Positions 41,299 to 53,880 of a DNA stretch of 64,000 nt are shown here, one piece after another (position 1 is the first letter of the stretch; each line of letters opens with the position of its first letter). The DNA is taken from positions 84,173,001-84,237,000 of the forward strand of contig CM048552.1 of NCBI GenBank assembly GCA_026413225.1, written 5' to 3'. Source of the stretch: Otis tarda. Its lineage: Eukaryota; Chordata; Aves; Otidiformes; Otididae. The notes below the pieces were generated by a model, which was not told the origin of the DNA, made no database searches, and worked only from the letters and a program-made list of their open reading frames with translations. Both the position numbers and the translations under genes were made by a program.

Positions 41299-42402
41299 AT
41301 GGGTAACACTCAAGGGGAAATATTAAGGAAAAGCCCCTGGGCTGCATACTCGCCCACTGGAAAGATATTGCTGGGGGTGGAAGTACGGAAAGTAAAAAGA
41401 CTCTTATTAAATATTGCAATCAGTGGTGGCCATTGTATAAGTTAGAGGGCGAAGTCAAGTGGCCGTTTAATGGAACGTTGGATTACAATACTTTGTTGCA
41501 GCTTATGTTGTTTCTTAGAAGAGAAGGGAAATGGGATGAGGTGTCATATGCAGATATGTTTTTCACCCTACGAAATCACCCAGAGTGGCAAAGGGACTGT
41601 GGGATGATACCCCCGCAGGACCCTATGGTACTCGCACTCGAACGGGAAAACAAGGGGGGTGGGGGCAGATTAAAAAGGTGCTGTTCAGCATGCAGCATTG
41701 GGCAGAGGTGTACGAGGGCAGATAAAGTACACCAAGTTCCAGAACAAGATTTAAATGATTTGTTTAAACCTACCCCCCGATCACAGGACCAGGAGGCAGA
41801 CTCGGAAGGAACATCAAATCCCCCCCATAGCCCTGTATCTTCCCGTACTAGCAGTACATATGGAAAGATTGCAGGAATATCAGGAGTGGATTTCGAAGGG
41901 GATGGAACGGGCAATCCCCAAGACTATAAATTGGTCAGCTTTATATGCGATTAAACAAGGTCCTTCCGAGTCTCCATCTGAATTCCTGGATCGACTGAGG
42001 GATGTGATGCGTCGTAGTACGCCGCTGGACCCGGGGTCTGAGGTAGGGGTGCAACAATTAGTCTCTTTATTCCTGGGTCAGTCTACGGGGGACATAAGAC
42101 GAAAGCTTCAAAAGTTACGTCCTGCGGAAAACAGGAATTTAGAGATATTGCTGGATGAGGCTTGGAGAGTGTTTAGTAATAGAGAAGAAGAATATCGGCA
42201 GGGACAAAGAAGATTGGTGGCTGTTGTTCGGGGAGATGGGGAGTGGAGAGGTAGGCGAAATCAGCCTCGGTTGGGGTTGGAAAAGGATCAGTGTGCAATG
42301 TGCAAGGGCTTTGGCCACTGGAAAAAGGAATGCCCAAGGAATAAGAAAGAAGGCCGGAGGATCCCGGCGAACGCGACGATAGCTAATGTGATGGAAGACT
42401 GA
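41299..42402 (+). pseudogene. gag pseudogene of the provirus
   Basis: The start ATG at 41299 is followed by Gly, as in myristoylated Gag. The matrix-like region runs on after a frameshift within the first 15 or so codons into the frame open at 41433-41954. A second frameshift moves to the frame open at 41755-42402. The capsid is short, and the major homology region (QGPSESPSEFLDRLRD) is readable at about 41958-42005. The nucleocapsid carries one CCHC knuckle (C-A-M-C...H...C at 42295-42336). The frame ends with TGA at 42400-42402. Frameshifts and a missing N-terminal capsid part make it non-functional. Confidence 0.88.
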
Positions 42403-44573
42403 CGGGAACCTGGGGAGTCTACCCTAGCGGACCCACTGGTTATAATTAAGCTAGGGGAAAAACAACAACAAGTAGAATTCTTAGTAGATACAGGGGCAAC
42501 ATATTCGGTTCTAAATCAAGCTTTGATGCCCCTGGGAAATGATTATGTCATGGTAAAAGGAGCGACTGGTCAAAGTGAAAAGGCATATTTTTGTAAGCCT
42601 CTAAAATACAAATTGGGAAAACAATGGGGCATCCACAAATTTTTATATATGCCCAACTCCCCAAAAGCACTTTTGGGAAGGGATCTATTGGAATGATTGG
42701 GAGCAAAGATTATATTTGAAAAAGGAGAAATTACTCTGGAGGTAAAAGATCAGCAATATATTCAGATATTGAGTCTAACCTTAACCAGTCTCCCCTCAGA
42801 AGGAAAAATTAGTGAAGAAATCCTAAACCAAGTGTACCCGGGGGTATGGGCTACCGATGTACCTGGAAGAGCGAAAAGTGCTCCACCTGTCGAAGTTAAG
42901 GTCAAGGAAGGCCAACGACCGGTAAGAATTAAACAATATCCCCTAAAGAAGGAAGATAGAGAAGGAATCCAGCCGGTGATAGAAAAATTTCTACAGTTAG
43001 GACTATTAAAGGAGTGTGAGTCAGAATTCAATACCCCTATATTACCCGTCCGGAAACCTGATGGGTCATATCGGGTGGTCCAGGACTTACGGGCGGTAAA
43101 TAAGATAACAGAAGACCTTTACCCAGTAGTGGCAAATCCATATACTCTGCTGACTGTGTTAACACCTGAACTAATTTGGTTTACTGTCTTAGATTTGAAG
43201 GATGCTTTCTTTTGCCTCCCTCTCTATGAAGCCAGTCAAAAATTGTTTAAACCCTAAAAGTGGTCGGAAAACCCAGCTCACTTGGACGGTGTTGCCACAA
43301 GGATTTATCTATAATTATGGACTGCTTGTTAAACCACTGTCATATTAAGGCACACCAGAGAGTGAGCTCCGATTTGGAGAAAGGGAATGAGCTGGCGGAC
43401 AGAGAGGCAAAACAAGTGGCCAAAATAAAGGTGAGAATAGAAGGGGCTCTAATTCCTGGTAGGCAAATCTCTCTAGAAGGTAAGCCAGAATATACTAAGG
43501 AAGATCAGAAACTTATCACAGACTTGGAAGGGTCATATAATGAAGAGGGGTGGGCTTATACCCCACAGGGAAGACTAATTATTCCCTCTTGTTTACTGTG
43601 GCACTTGATACGGGAAGAACATAGGAAGAGGCATTGGGGAACAGAGGCTCTGTATAAACCTTTAATAAGAGAAATTGTGGCTAGAAATTTATATACCACG
43701 GTGAGACAGGTGACTCAACAGTGTGACCTTTGCCTCCAGACTAACCCTAAAAATACCCCCAAACCAGAAATGGGCCAGATTGGAAAAGGCAACGGGCCTG
43801 GACAACAATGGCAGGTTGATTTTACAGAACTTCCAAGAAAAGGGGGGTATTGATATTTGCTGGTATTAACCGATACCTTTTCAGGTTGGCCGGAAGCATT
43901 CCCAACTAGAACAGCTAAGGCTCCGGAGGTAACTAAAGTATTGGTACAAGAGATAATACCACGCTTTGGGGTTCCAGCAACCATATCCTCTGATAGAGGA
44001 CCACATTTTGTCTCAAAAGTAGTACAACAAATTAGCCAGCATTTGGGTATAGATTGGCAACTTCATACCCCATACCGCCCTCAGTCGAGTGGCCAAGTGG
44101 AAAAAATGAACCACTTAATCAAACAGCAAATTGTGAAATTGGCAAACTTGACGTGGCCTCAGTCTCTCCCTTTAGCCCTTTTGCATATACGAATGAGACC
44201 AAGGGCAAAGGAAGGACTGAGTCCCTTTGAAATTTTGTATGGACGACCCTATGGAATACAGAGGGGGATGTCTACGCAAGCTGGGGATGAAATTATTACT
44301 TCCTACATGGTGGCATTGAGTAAACAGCTCAATAGAATTGGAAAGCATGTAACTGGGACCCGGGGAAGAGGTCTAGATGAACCTGTGCATGATATATAAC
44401 CTGGAGATTATGTATATGTAAAGTCTCTTGCAGAAAAAACCTTGGAACCACAGTGGGAAGGACCATACCAGGTACTCCTCACCTCCTTTACAGCAATCAA
44501 GATCAGAGAGCAGAATGCCTGGATACACCACACTAGGGTAAAAAAAAGTCACCACAAAACTCTGGACTTTTGA
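42403..44573 (+). pseudogene. pro-pol pseudogene of the provirus
   Basis: The frame continues directly after the gag stop. It contains the aspartic protease signature D-T-G-A at 42487, a premature TGA at 42694, and the start of reverse transcriptase with the first catalytic Asp in LDLKDAFF at about 43189-43212. After a TAA at 43255 and a frameshift, only the TWTVLPQGF block is left before a deletion near 43310. That deletion removes the YxDD motif and most of RNase H; only the RNase H tail (GNELADREA) remains. Integrase follows: an H-x3-H and C-x2-C zinc module, catalytic Asp in QVDFTE, a TGA at 43851, Asp in SSDRGPHF, and Glu in GQVEKM. A TAA at 44397 precedes the C-terminal domain, which ends at 44573. 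At least three nonsense codons plus the deletion make it dead. Confidence 0.9.
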
Positions 44574-44832
44574 AGTTCAGGGGACCCCTAAAGCTTAAAC
44601 TGAGAAGGTAGAATGTGGATTAAGGTTTGTGTCCATAATCCTTTGTATAGCAATTCGATGCAGCTTGTGGTGTTTTCAGAATACAGGAGATTCCGACAGT
44701 GAATGGAAAAGGAACCAATTATGACAAAGGCTTGAGTCTAACAAATATTTTGAAAAAATGCTAGATAGAGAAACGCTATACTAGAATTAAATACAGTAAA
44801 AGAATTTACTAATTTTCTAGAAAAGGGGGGAC
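44574..44832 (+). other. Remnant between pol and 3' LTR, env missing, purine tract
   Basis: Only about 250 bp separate the integrase end from the 3' LTR, and no envelope domain can be read. The last bases 'gaaaaggggggac' are the purine tract used for plus-strand priming. Confidence 0.8.
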
Positions 44833-45447
44833 TGAGAGAAGGAGTTAAAGAAATTTTAATAGATATGGCATTGATTAATTATTGCTGTGCATCCTAAGGA
44901 ATCAAGTTGATAAATAGTGCTTAATGTTTTGCTAACTACTTGCTTAATAATTTGCTAACCATTGTGCAAACTATTTGAAGCAGAAAGTCTTGCAATTCTT
45001 CACGAAAGACAGTTCCTGGTAAGGACTAGGGGGGTCGCTTCAAGAACCAGCTAAAACTGACCCTGCAGCTTGAATGAAAGCCAAGGGATAACTGAGTTTG
45101 CGCAAGAACAGAAGGTTACTAGCGGTGACGAAGAGGAGTCACCTGCCTTCATCCCCACGACCCCCGACGACCACCACCAGGAGGCACTGCGCAAGCCCAG
45201 ACAGGAGGAGTCTATTAAAATGACCCCTTGGGACTAATTTTAATACGAAGCGGGGATAGGTCATGCATATGTATAGGCGTAATACGAAACTTTATGTATA
45301 TGTAACACTTGGTTGGATAAATTTACAGTGGGCTACCGCGTCAGGCGCGCACGATTTTGGTGGGACTACCCCCCGTGCTGCCCAGCGCTGAATAAACATA
45401 CCTACTTTACAATCTTACAGATTGTGGAGTCCGTTTTCCGCACGTCA
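44833..45447 (+). repeat. 3' LTR of the provirus (615 bp)
   Basis: Same length and boundaries (TGAGAGAA ... CACGTCA) as the 5' LTR, with two differences over 615 bp. It is followed by GTTC, the duplicate of the four bases before the 5' LTR. Confidence 0.93.
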
Positions 45448-45789
45448 GTTCAACCTCATGCATCTGCGAGATCGTTCCATGCTATCAGAGCTTTGTCAAG
45501 AAAGAAGTGCTAACAAATACCTCTAGTGAGAGACTTCACTCACAAGGTATCAGCAAAGCTTACTCATCTTCCCTGCGAAACTCAGAAATTTGAGAGATTC
45601 CCCTCTGAAGGAAGAGAGGGGACTGCCTATGGAAGCCTTGCAGAAGATACAGCATTTGAGGATCTAGTGATCTGAGATAAGCCATGTCTGCTCTCTTGGG
45701 CCTTTCACTTAGAGACTGAGAAGCCCCTATGTTACTGATGTAATTTGTAACTTATATACACAGGTCTGTGATGTGCCATGCTGCATGTG

Positions 45790-46372
45790 TGTTCTGGTTT
45801 TGTTGGGGGGGGGGCGCTAAGGTGGTAGCTTCTGTAGGAAACTGCTAGAAGTTGCTCCCCTTTGTTCAGTGGACTCGGCCGGGCCTAGGGCGGACCTGCT
45901 GCTGGCCAAGGCCAAGCCAATTGGTAGCAGAATGTTCTGTGATAACGCCTCTGCCATAACGTATTTAAGAAGGGGAAAACAGGAAAAAAAAGGAAGAAGA
46001 TGTGAAGGAGCTGAGCGCGGGAAGAGAGGGGGAGGCGCGAGCCTCGTGGGCCTTGCAGGCCTCACCCTCTGGCCTCCCGCTGGGCAGCTGACTGGGCCCA
46101 ACTCAGCCCAGCATGGCTGCAAGAAGTGGAGAGGAGATGAGATGCAAATGTAAATGTAAAAAGACCCTGAGAGGTGTCTGCCAGCCTCTTGTGAGAGGAA
46201 CGGCTGCAGACACCAAGGTCAGTGAAGAAGGAGGGGGAGGAGTAATGCTGCTCCTGGCCAAGATTTCCCTGCAGCCTGTGGTGACGACCATGGTGGAGCA
46301 GGTTGTCCTCCTGCAGCCCATGGAGGTCCAAGGAGGAGCAGAGATCCACCTGCAGCCCGTGGAGGACCCCAC
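45790..46372 (+). mobile_element. Truncated family B LTR
   Basis: TGTTCTGG starts a copy of the LTR at 36886, followed by a poly-G run. It is closely similar over about 580 bp, then breaks off after 'gtggaggaccccac'. The 3' half, including the polyadenylation region, is missing. It lacks the nested family A LTR. Confidence 0.88.
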
Positions 46373-48600
46373 ACTGCGTAAGATAGTGCAATTTTGAGAT
46401 TTGTAAAATAAAATCACGTTCCCTTTCCATAGGGTCTTTTTGAGTTTTGTTATACTAATTTCCTATGGAGACATTTAGGAACGATAGTAGCTCCCAAGTC
46501 CCACAGAATTACTACTGTTCACCTAACTGCTACGCTAGAAGAACACAACACAGCTCAGCAAGCTTGCCAGCCCCCTTCTGAAAACATGGCCAAGACAAAA
46601 CTAGCAAGACTCACAATCCTAGGATGACACTTAGGAGCAGCTACACTTACTCAGGAACTCATACTCTGCTTGCAGATTAACTGTGCTGTGGATGCAGAGA
46701 GCTTAGCTGGCTCTGTGCAAAGCCTGGCTGGGTTCATTAGCTGAGGCACTGCACTGCCTGCTCAAGTCTGGAAACATTACAAATACTTTCACAGGTCACG
46801 AAGTCTAAGCTAAGGAGGACCAGATGTGTCTAGAGAAAATACTGCAGAGACTCTGCAGATGTATTGCTGAGACTAGGAGCCCAGGGAAGCAGGGGGCAAT
46901 GACACTTGAGTGACTCCTCCCATGAAGGGACCAGCTCGGCCTCAAGGTGAGCTATGCTGCACTCTGTGTGCAGGCAGCACTCTGGTGCAGGAGGGTAGAT
47001 TACCTCAGGCTCAAAACTGCTTGGATGCACAGAGGCAGCTTTGGCCTAATACACTCACAGAGCTATTTGGCCCTCCAGGAACTGGCCTTGGGTTTGGTTT
47101 TTTTTGTTTGTTTTTACATTACCTGGGATATCTCAAAACTGCATGAGTTGACAGTATGAGGATTTTGCTTTCCACTTGTGTTTTTATGAAGTACCTGAAA
47201 AAAATTGCTGAGCCCTATCTCTTCTAAGGGACAAGGAGCTCCAGTGATTTCAGAGCTGATGCTGGAGCTAGTGCCAGATGCTGACATCAGCTTGTCAAAC
47301 TCTCTTAGCTTGAGTGCTGGCTGCCTCAGAAACTGCCTCTCTCCATGAGGGACAAAGTGAGCACTGTGGCTAACCAACATATGCCACCCTAACCTGACGG
47401 GCAAACTGTGTGTGGCTTGGAAGAAGATGTAAAGACACACATGGCCAGTGTGTTCATTTTGACATGGTTGTGCATGCATTGTTAGTATCTGGGGCAACAG
47501 TACAACTTTCTGAAAGCTGAAAAGGATCACAGATATTACCAGGAAAGGTCTGCTAGGAATGCATACATGTGAGGTATGAAATATGCTACTTCTGTCATAA
47601 AAAAACCACAGATGGAAGTTCATTGTGGAAATTCATGAAGCTCAAGGTTGTAATAAACTCACCTATCTTTGACTGAAAAACGTACATTACTAAGGAATAG
47701 GCTTCTTTGGAGATTTCAAATTGAAATGCAGAACACTTAAGATAAGATGGTGACACTCCAGCTGTAATGGTCTGAATGGAGATTTGATGAGAAAGTTTCC
47801 TGCAGGATAATGTGCAATATATGTTTGTGTATATGATCTGTTCCAGTTACTCTGATCTGACAGTAATAAACATCACCTGAGATTAAGTTAAGAGATGGTA
47901 TGGTACTTCCCTAAACTGCAGCAGCTCTGCTTACTAGAATGTGCCTGTCAACAACTTCCTCCAAAGATGTAAGCAGTATGTGATGGGCTGACACCAAGCA
48001 ACACCTATATCTCTTCTCTAGCAGCCATTTCCCATTCTACATATTGCTTCACCTCTAGCTCCACAAACCATATTGCTTGTATCTGTGACCCCTAAATGCC
48101 CTTAGTGGGGGGACACACACTCATTGCAATAGCTGTAATTTCTTAGGATTAGTAAATTTACTTGTGATTCTTACTCACACACTCTCCATCATTCAAACAA
48201 CACAGGGGTATAAAACTAACACAGCTTGAGCTACAAGAATATAGCATTTCCTAGGTCAGGTTCTCTTTCAGTCTTCCAGATTGCATCATCTCCTCTATAC
48301 TGCAACAGCAACATTCCATGCTGATCTGAATTTCCCATAGCTTGAGCTATAGAGTTGTGTCTGGGACTTGCTGCCAGCAACAGAAATCATTGGCCAAAAC
48401 ACAGGTGCAAGTGAGGCTCAAGCCTGCAGAAGAAAAATCAAGCAAGAGAAGAGTGAAAAGGCAAAAGAACCGTTGTGCAGGGAGGGACGCTATGTTTTCA
48501 ATCTTTTATTTTGGATGCAAAACAAGTAAATAGCTGACCAAGAGGAATTTCTCAGTGGCTGAGGCAGGGAGTAGTTCTTCTTCCAGGTGGAGATCTCCTG
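46373..48600. other. Intergenic, nothing recognised
   Basis: Several frames on both strands, the longest 47114-47623 (-), without recognisable domains. No repeat was identified. Confidence 0.35.
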
Positions 48601-48719
48601 CAGGCTGTCACTGAGAGAAGGGAAGAAGGGAGGCGGGACAAATGCTCCCAGCACATCTCAGCCTTGTGTCTCAAAAGACATCCAGAGCGTCAGCATTCGC
48701 TCTCGCTCGGTACCACCTT

Positions 48720-49260
48720 GCTCTACTCAGAGGGGTAGTAATTAGGGGGGTAACCTACCCCGCCTCAGCCCCTCTCCCCCTTCACCGCCCTTGCCTCCAG
48801 ACCCTCCCCACCCCGCTTGCCACATACCCAGTGACCGAAGAAAGCGCCGACGGGGCTAAAACGGCCCTTGGAAGCCGGGGGGGGGGGGGCGGGGCTGAGG
48901 CCGCCTATAGTGGGAGGACAGCTCTCGCTCGCCTTTGCGGCTCGCCGGCGCCAGGAGCCTCTCTACCGTTGCCAGGCCAGTCCCGCCGTGGCTGCCTGCT
49001 GCCTCTCGGTGGCCGCCTGAGGGTAAAGCATGGGAGAGCCGGGGGGGGCACCCCCGCCCCGCTCCCTGAGTTCAGCCTCCCAGTCCCCCGTCCCAGAAAC
49101 CTGCCCTCCCGGGCCGCAGGGTACTCTGGCTTCCCAGAAGCGAGCTGTCTGCGAAACGCTGTCCTTGGGGACGTTCTCCACCCCTTCCCCATTCCTGACT
49201 CCCAGGTCCGGCTCTCCTTCACATCTGGGCCACAGTCACCAAATCTATGTGGGCTCCAAG
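48720..49260. promoter_or_regulatory. CpG island with GC box
   Basis: A sharp rise in G+C and CpG compared with the flanks, including GGGGCGGGGC at about 48888-48897 and several CG-rich clusters up to 49150. It covers the start of the predicted three-exon gene at 49030 and is the only strong island between APOBEC1 and NANOG. Confidence 0.75.
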
Positions 49261-52200
49261 CCACGGGACTGGTCTGCGGACACATTTACACCTTCTTTTC
49301 AGGTGTGAGATGGAGCTGACTACCTAAAGCAGAAACCCCCGAGGAGCTGCTTACTCGGGTCAATGCAGTTATTTGGGCTAAGGTGAAGTGACTTTCTGCC
49401 TGAAACAGCATGCCCTTGAAGGTTTGAAGGGATTCAAACACTGCAGTACCCCAGCCCAGGTATGGCCAGGATGCCCCTCTCCTTGGGCAGCAGCACAAGG
49501 CAGGAGCATCCAAGGGAAGTGCCACAGCTCCTTGCAGCTGTCTTTTGGGATAGGCAGTAGCCAGCTTCCATGCTGCCGTCCTGGCAGGGGACATCCTTCC
49601 CAGCAAAGATCTGTGGGAGAAGCTGTCTTAACAGGTAAGTGATGAACCCAAACAGCCTTCCACTCTGCTCTGTGCGGTGCCTACAGCTGAGGCACAGAAA
49701 GCGGTGATGTCACAGCCTGTACACCCTTTCTCTAAATACAAACAGCAGTCCCAGCAGGAGGCATTGCCAGCGTGTGATCCCCAGGCCAGATCTTCACCTG
49801 TTTTCAGCCTAAGAATGCAAGGTGTCAAAAACATGTGAATCACCTGATGCTTGCTCCAGGCCTGGTAGGACCACTAGGCCACCACAAAGCCTTGTGCCTC
49901 AGCTTCCTGGTATGTGAGGAAAACCAAAAAAGCAATAGCAGTTACCCACTGCTATGTGCACTGCTGAGGGTGGGGAGGTAGGCAGTGACCTGTTTGTGGG
50001 AAGTGATTAATTAGGACTGTATTTTCCTTTTGTCAGCTATACTGAGGTGATGATGTACTATTTTCAATCCTTCCCCTAACCTGATAATTTAGGTCACATC
50101 AAGCCAGCCCATGGGTAAATCGTTTCGCCACAGACTGAACTACCCAATGTAATTGCATTGTGTTTGCTTGCAGTTCGGACACCACTCTTTAAGGTCACTA
50201 CCAGAGTATCTAACCAGCATCTCAGCTGGGTTTTGCAGCTTCTTAGCTTCAAACTGTCCAAATGCCATCATTAGCCATAACTAAGCCACAGAATAAAGTG
50301 CTGACTTGGAGATGTACTCTAGAACACCAGTCCCTGTGGTAAGGTAAGGTCTTTCTGTGATACGGAAAGCTGCCTGGAGCTGAGTCAGCTGATGAACTGT
50401 GGTGGTTTGTGGTGGACCCAGTGCAAGTGAGATGGTGGACGTCCCTCAGCCTGGATATTTACTGTATTCTAAGTATACCACTTCTTAAAATACTAGATCA
50501 GATCAGCTTGCCAGTTATCCATCTTCTGACAACTCATACAAAGAGAAATTATCCTCCCCTCTCAATATCAGTTAACAAGCAGTGTTGACAGCCTCCAAAG
50601 TTAATTGACAGGACAGGACAGGGCTGGGGAGTGTTTCCCCCACCTCAATTGACCTGCATTTCTTTGTATCTGACCCATGTTTTCTAACTAAGGCTGTCCT
50701 CTACTTACCAAACTGCCCAGTTCATGATCTCCTCCCTGTGCCCAGCAGCCTTGGACCGGCATGTAGAGATTCCTTTAGTGCTTTGAAGTCAACAGCCAGC
50801 ATCTACTGTTGTCAGCAGTTCCACTTTACAGGGAAGCTCTCTAACTCTGTGAAAGTCTGGTCTAAGCAGGAGGCAGAGCTATCTCAGGGGTTGTAGTAAG
50901 GCTGTGTTACAACGTGCCCTGATCTCACCACTTTGCTTTCTAAGTAGAAGGTGCACTTCTCCAATGTACACTTCAAATACAAACAGCTGTGAACATGTTA
51001 TGAACAAGTCCCAAACCAAGCCTACTAACCTGAACTGAAATCCTCCAAAACAGTGCAGTTCTCTCCCTGTGGAGAGGATGAGAAAGAGACAAAGAACTAT
51101 GTGTCAGATCTGAGTCAGGGCACTGAATACACCACCAGAAAATGCTCAGACATCATAATGATGAAGGCAATCTAGGAACCTAGATGGAACAGATTAGTCT
51201 TCTGTTCTCTTTTTCTCTTTCCTGCCCTCTACTTAGTGTGGCCCGCCTTTTTCTCAATGTGTCTAGCTTTATTTCTTTGTCCAGGAATGCATGTATTATT
51301 GACACATTTAAATAAAGGGTCAGAGTATGCACTCAGATATGCTGCTACAAGCACATAAAAATTTCAAACCTCAGTGCCGCCCAAGCCGATGTGAAGCTGT
51401 CTTTGACTGTCGTGGGCCCAGAATCACTGCCTGCTGAGCAATTCTCCCAGTTACAGAGAGGGAACAGAAATCAACACGTGGCCCACTGGGCTAATGCCCT
51501 CTCTTTTGGCCTTAACTTCAGGAAGTTGAAACTAGATGTTCATGTATTTCAGCATAGGGAAGGTTTTAAACATAGGAGAGGATGTTATACAGAATAGCCT
51601 GATTCTGAGCATTTTCTTTTCCCCCTGTTTCCTGGTGCTATAGCAGACTGCTGTTGAGCAGACTGCTAGCAGCCCTTGGCATTTCCATGACTACATCATT
51701 CAGTGCTGCAAGGGACAGCTTCAAGTGCTCCAAGCAGAGCTCTCAAGCCACTGGAATGTCAGTACATGAAGGACACATCCAGGGGACAGGCATTGACCAG
51801 TGTAGACCTATTCTCTGGGCACCAAATCACAGAAGAGGAGTGTGACAGGGCCTGGCCTCCATCACTGCGTTGTGCTGGGGATTGTGCAGTTCAGTAGCCT
51901 GCTCTGACTGCAGGGCAATGCTGCTGCCTTGTCCCCATACTGGGTGCAGCTGTGGACAGATCAGATATCAGACCTCCAGATGGGGCCAGCACATGGCTTC
52001 ACAGAGCAGATAGGTACTGATAGAAGCTGAAAGCTTCAGCAGTTTGTATCAACATGTTGTCTGTGAACTGCAGTGGCTGAGGAGAGGTGAAATGCATCCG
52101 GCGTGACCACTTATGCTGCAAAGGTGGGTAAGTTTCGTGAGTGCAGAAAGTGCAGAAAAACAGCTGAAGTGTTACCATGTCAGAGGGCACTGCTGGATCA

Positions 52201-53104
52201 CAAGTCAACACCTGCGTCTTTTCACCAAAGCCGTGCAATGCTCTGCAAGGTTACTTTGCATCTGCAGACACTATTATTAGGCTGTTTACAAATACAGTAA
52301 AGCAACTTTGTCATGCATGGGGTTAATAGAAGGTGTTCTCAGGCCTGTCTTAGCCCCAGAGTTTGCATCGAGGATACCACTGGAACAGGAATTTTTAGCC
52401 TGGGATGTTGATCCCAACACAAACAGTCATGGCTGCTCCTCCTTCATGACAACTGTGCTGAAGAAGAATTTTTATTTTGTCACAGCAGAGTCTGGGCGTC
52501 CAGAGTTTGTTCACTAAATGACTCTGTGGCTTTTTCTGACCTTACAGTCTAGGAAGAAATCCAGTTGATAATTTGTTCTCTTTGACTTTGTCTTTGCTGC
52601 CCCAAAAGATGTGCTTTCACAGCCTAATATGAGCTGGTTCTCCATGGACAATCTGAAGGAGATGAGGTACAGATAATTTTTACCTTTACTCCACTAGCTG
52701 ATGTCAATGCTATATTCCTCTACCCAGCCTCACCCTCCCTTTGATTCAATTCCTAGACAAATGACATTCAGTTTAAAAAGCCTCTCACAGGTCTCTTCTT
52801 TGTCTCTTTTTCTTTCCTTCTCAGCCAAGTCGGCCACCTAAATATTGTTAGACAAAAGCAGGTAAATCTTTTTCTTCCGTCAGTCCCAGACAACATCCAC
52901 TTGCAGATCCCATTCCACAGCCCTGGGCTTCACCGGCTCTACCATTCAGATGTAAAACAGGTGCCAGCCAGGGAGCCTCACGCTGTAACACTTGCTAATC
53001 ACTCACGAATGCCTGTGCAAGAGCCAGTCTCCTCGGAGAAAAGGAGAGGGCGGACAGGTAGGGTAAGGCCCAGGAAACACTGGGATCCCTGTCTCAACGC
53101 CTGA
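49030..53104 (+). CDS. Predicted three-exon gene, 198 aa, unidentified
   Basis: Three exons join in phase into 199 codons including the stop. Exon 1 is 49030-49302 (ATG in the CpG island, donor TTTTCAG/gtgtga). Exon 2 is 52623-52666, 44 bp, with acceptor 'gctttcacag' and donor GATGAG/gtacag. Exon 3 is 52825-53104, with a strong pyrimidine-rich acceptor 'ctttccttctcag' and stop TGA. An AATAAA follows at 53869. The N-terminal 80 residues are Pro/Ser-rich and low in complexity. Exon 2 reads PNMSWFSMDNLKEM. The C-terminus is basic (SEKRRGRTGRVRPRK) and ends HWDPCLNA. There is no signal peptide or membrane segment. I do not recognise the family. It lies where mammals carry GDF3, DPPA3 and NANOGNB between APOBEC1 and NANOG. 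The final W-D-P-x-x-N-A recalls the C-terminus of DPPA3, but nothing else does. Weak donors and the single 3.3-kb first intron make the model uncertain. Confidence 0.4.
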
Positions 53105-53880
53105 CAGGTTTGAAAGATGAGCACCCTTTTCCCAAATCCCAGCCTTCCCTGTAATTAGACACTTGCCTCACAGGTGATCTGCTCTTATGGGGATTTTCTG
53201 GGCCTTAAAAAATCCAGATGGCACAGAACGGGCACAGTGACCTGCTTGAAAAGTACGTGCTAACTTGGAAGGGTTTTGTTGGTGGGATGTATTAGCAGCA
53301 CTTGCAGACTGTGTGCTCACTTATGACCTGCACAAATGTGATTACAGTCATCCACTTGGCACATAATCCTCATTAGTTCTGTTCTCATATGCCGTAACAA
53401 TGGTGAAATGCATGAGATCATCCTCAGATGAGAGATATGGAAGAAAGCAGGTGCCACAATACACAGTGAACTTGAGAGAGCCTTCAACATGCATGGAATC
53501 TAGCTACCATTTCAGTGCCCTGCTCGAACCAAAGGCTCTGGCAGCTGTGGATTTTGCAGAGACTTTTCCCACTGGGTGAGTCGTAGGAAACTGTCCCCAT
53601 CAGAATGGGGAAGATGGGCAAAGAAGCCTCGGGGAAAAAATAGAGCTTCTGTTTCATTTCAAAGTTCATAAGTAATGTGTGTTTGGAGAACAAAAGGCAA
53701 ACTGCCTGACACAGAGCATCCTTTCAGAGGAAAGTGTGGGAGGTGACTCATGTTTTGAGGCTACATGGAGCCTTCATACACTGAGAAATGCAGGACTTGC
53801 TGTTTCCCTCTGGTGGTGGAAATGGCAGAAAGCACTTGAACTCAGCTATATCTATGCTGTTTACTTTTAATAAAGAGGAC
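53105..53880 (+). other. Possible 3'UTR of the predicted gene
   Basis: No open gene; AATAAA at 53869-53874 would end a 3'UTR of about 780 nt for the predicted gene at 49030-53104. Depends on that model being right. Confidence 0.3.

Larger units (their letters stand above)
39900..45451 (+). mobile_element. Gammaretrovirus-like provirus, defective, with 4-bp target duplication
   Basis: A complete proviral outline: target duplication GTTC (39900-39903 and 45448-45451), 5' LTR, leader, damaged gag, damaged pro-pol, a purine tract (about 44822-44832) and 3' LTR. Gag carries a single CCHC zinc knuckle and is separated from the protease by an in-frame stop, as in gammaretroviruses. The 4-bp duplication agrees with that class. 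The reverse transcriptase palm, most of RNase H and all of env are missing. It cannot replicate by itself. Confidence 0.92.

Noticed and set aside
48642-49319. 225-codon open frame through the CpG island
   Set aside because: High G+C makes long frames common; it begins upstream of the likely transcription start and its composition is not protein-like. The other frame from 49030 joins later exons in phase.
49536-49635. Possible extra exon ending in RSVGEAVLTG, slightly like a DPPA3 segment
   Set aside because: Its phase does not fit exon 2 of the three-exon model (a stop would follow), and the similarity is only a few residues.
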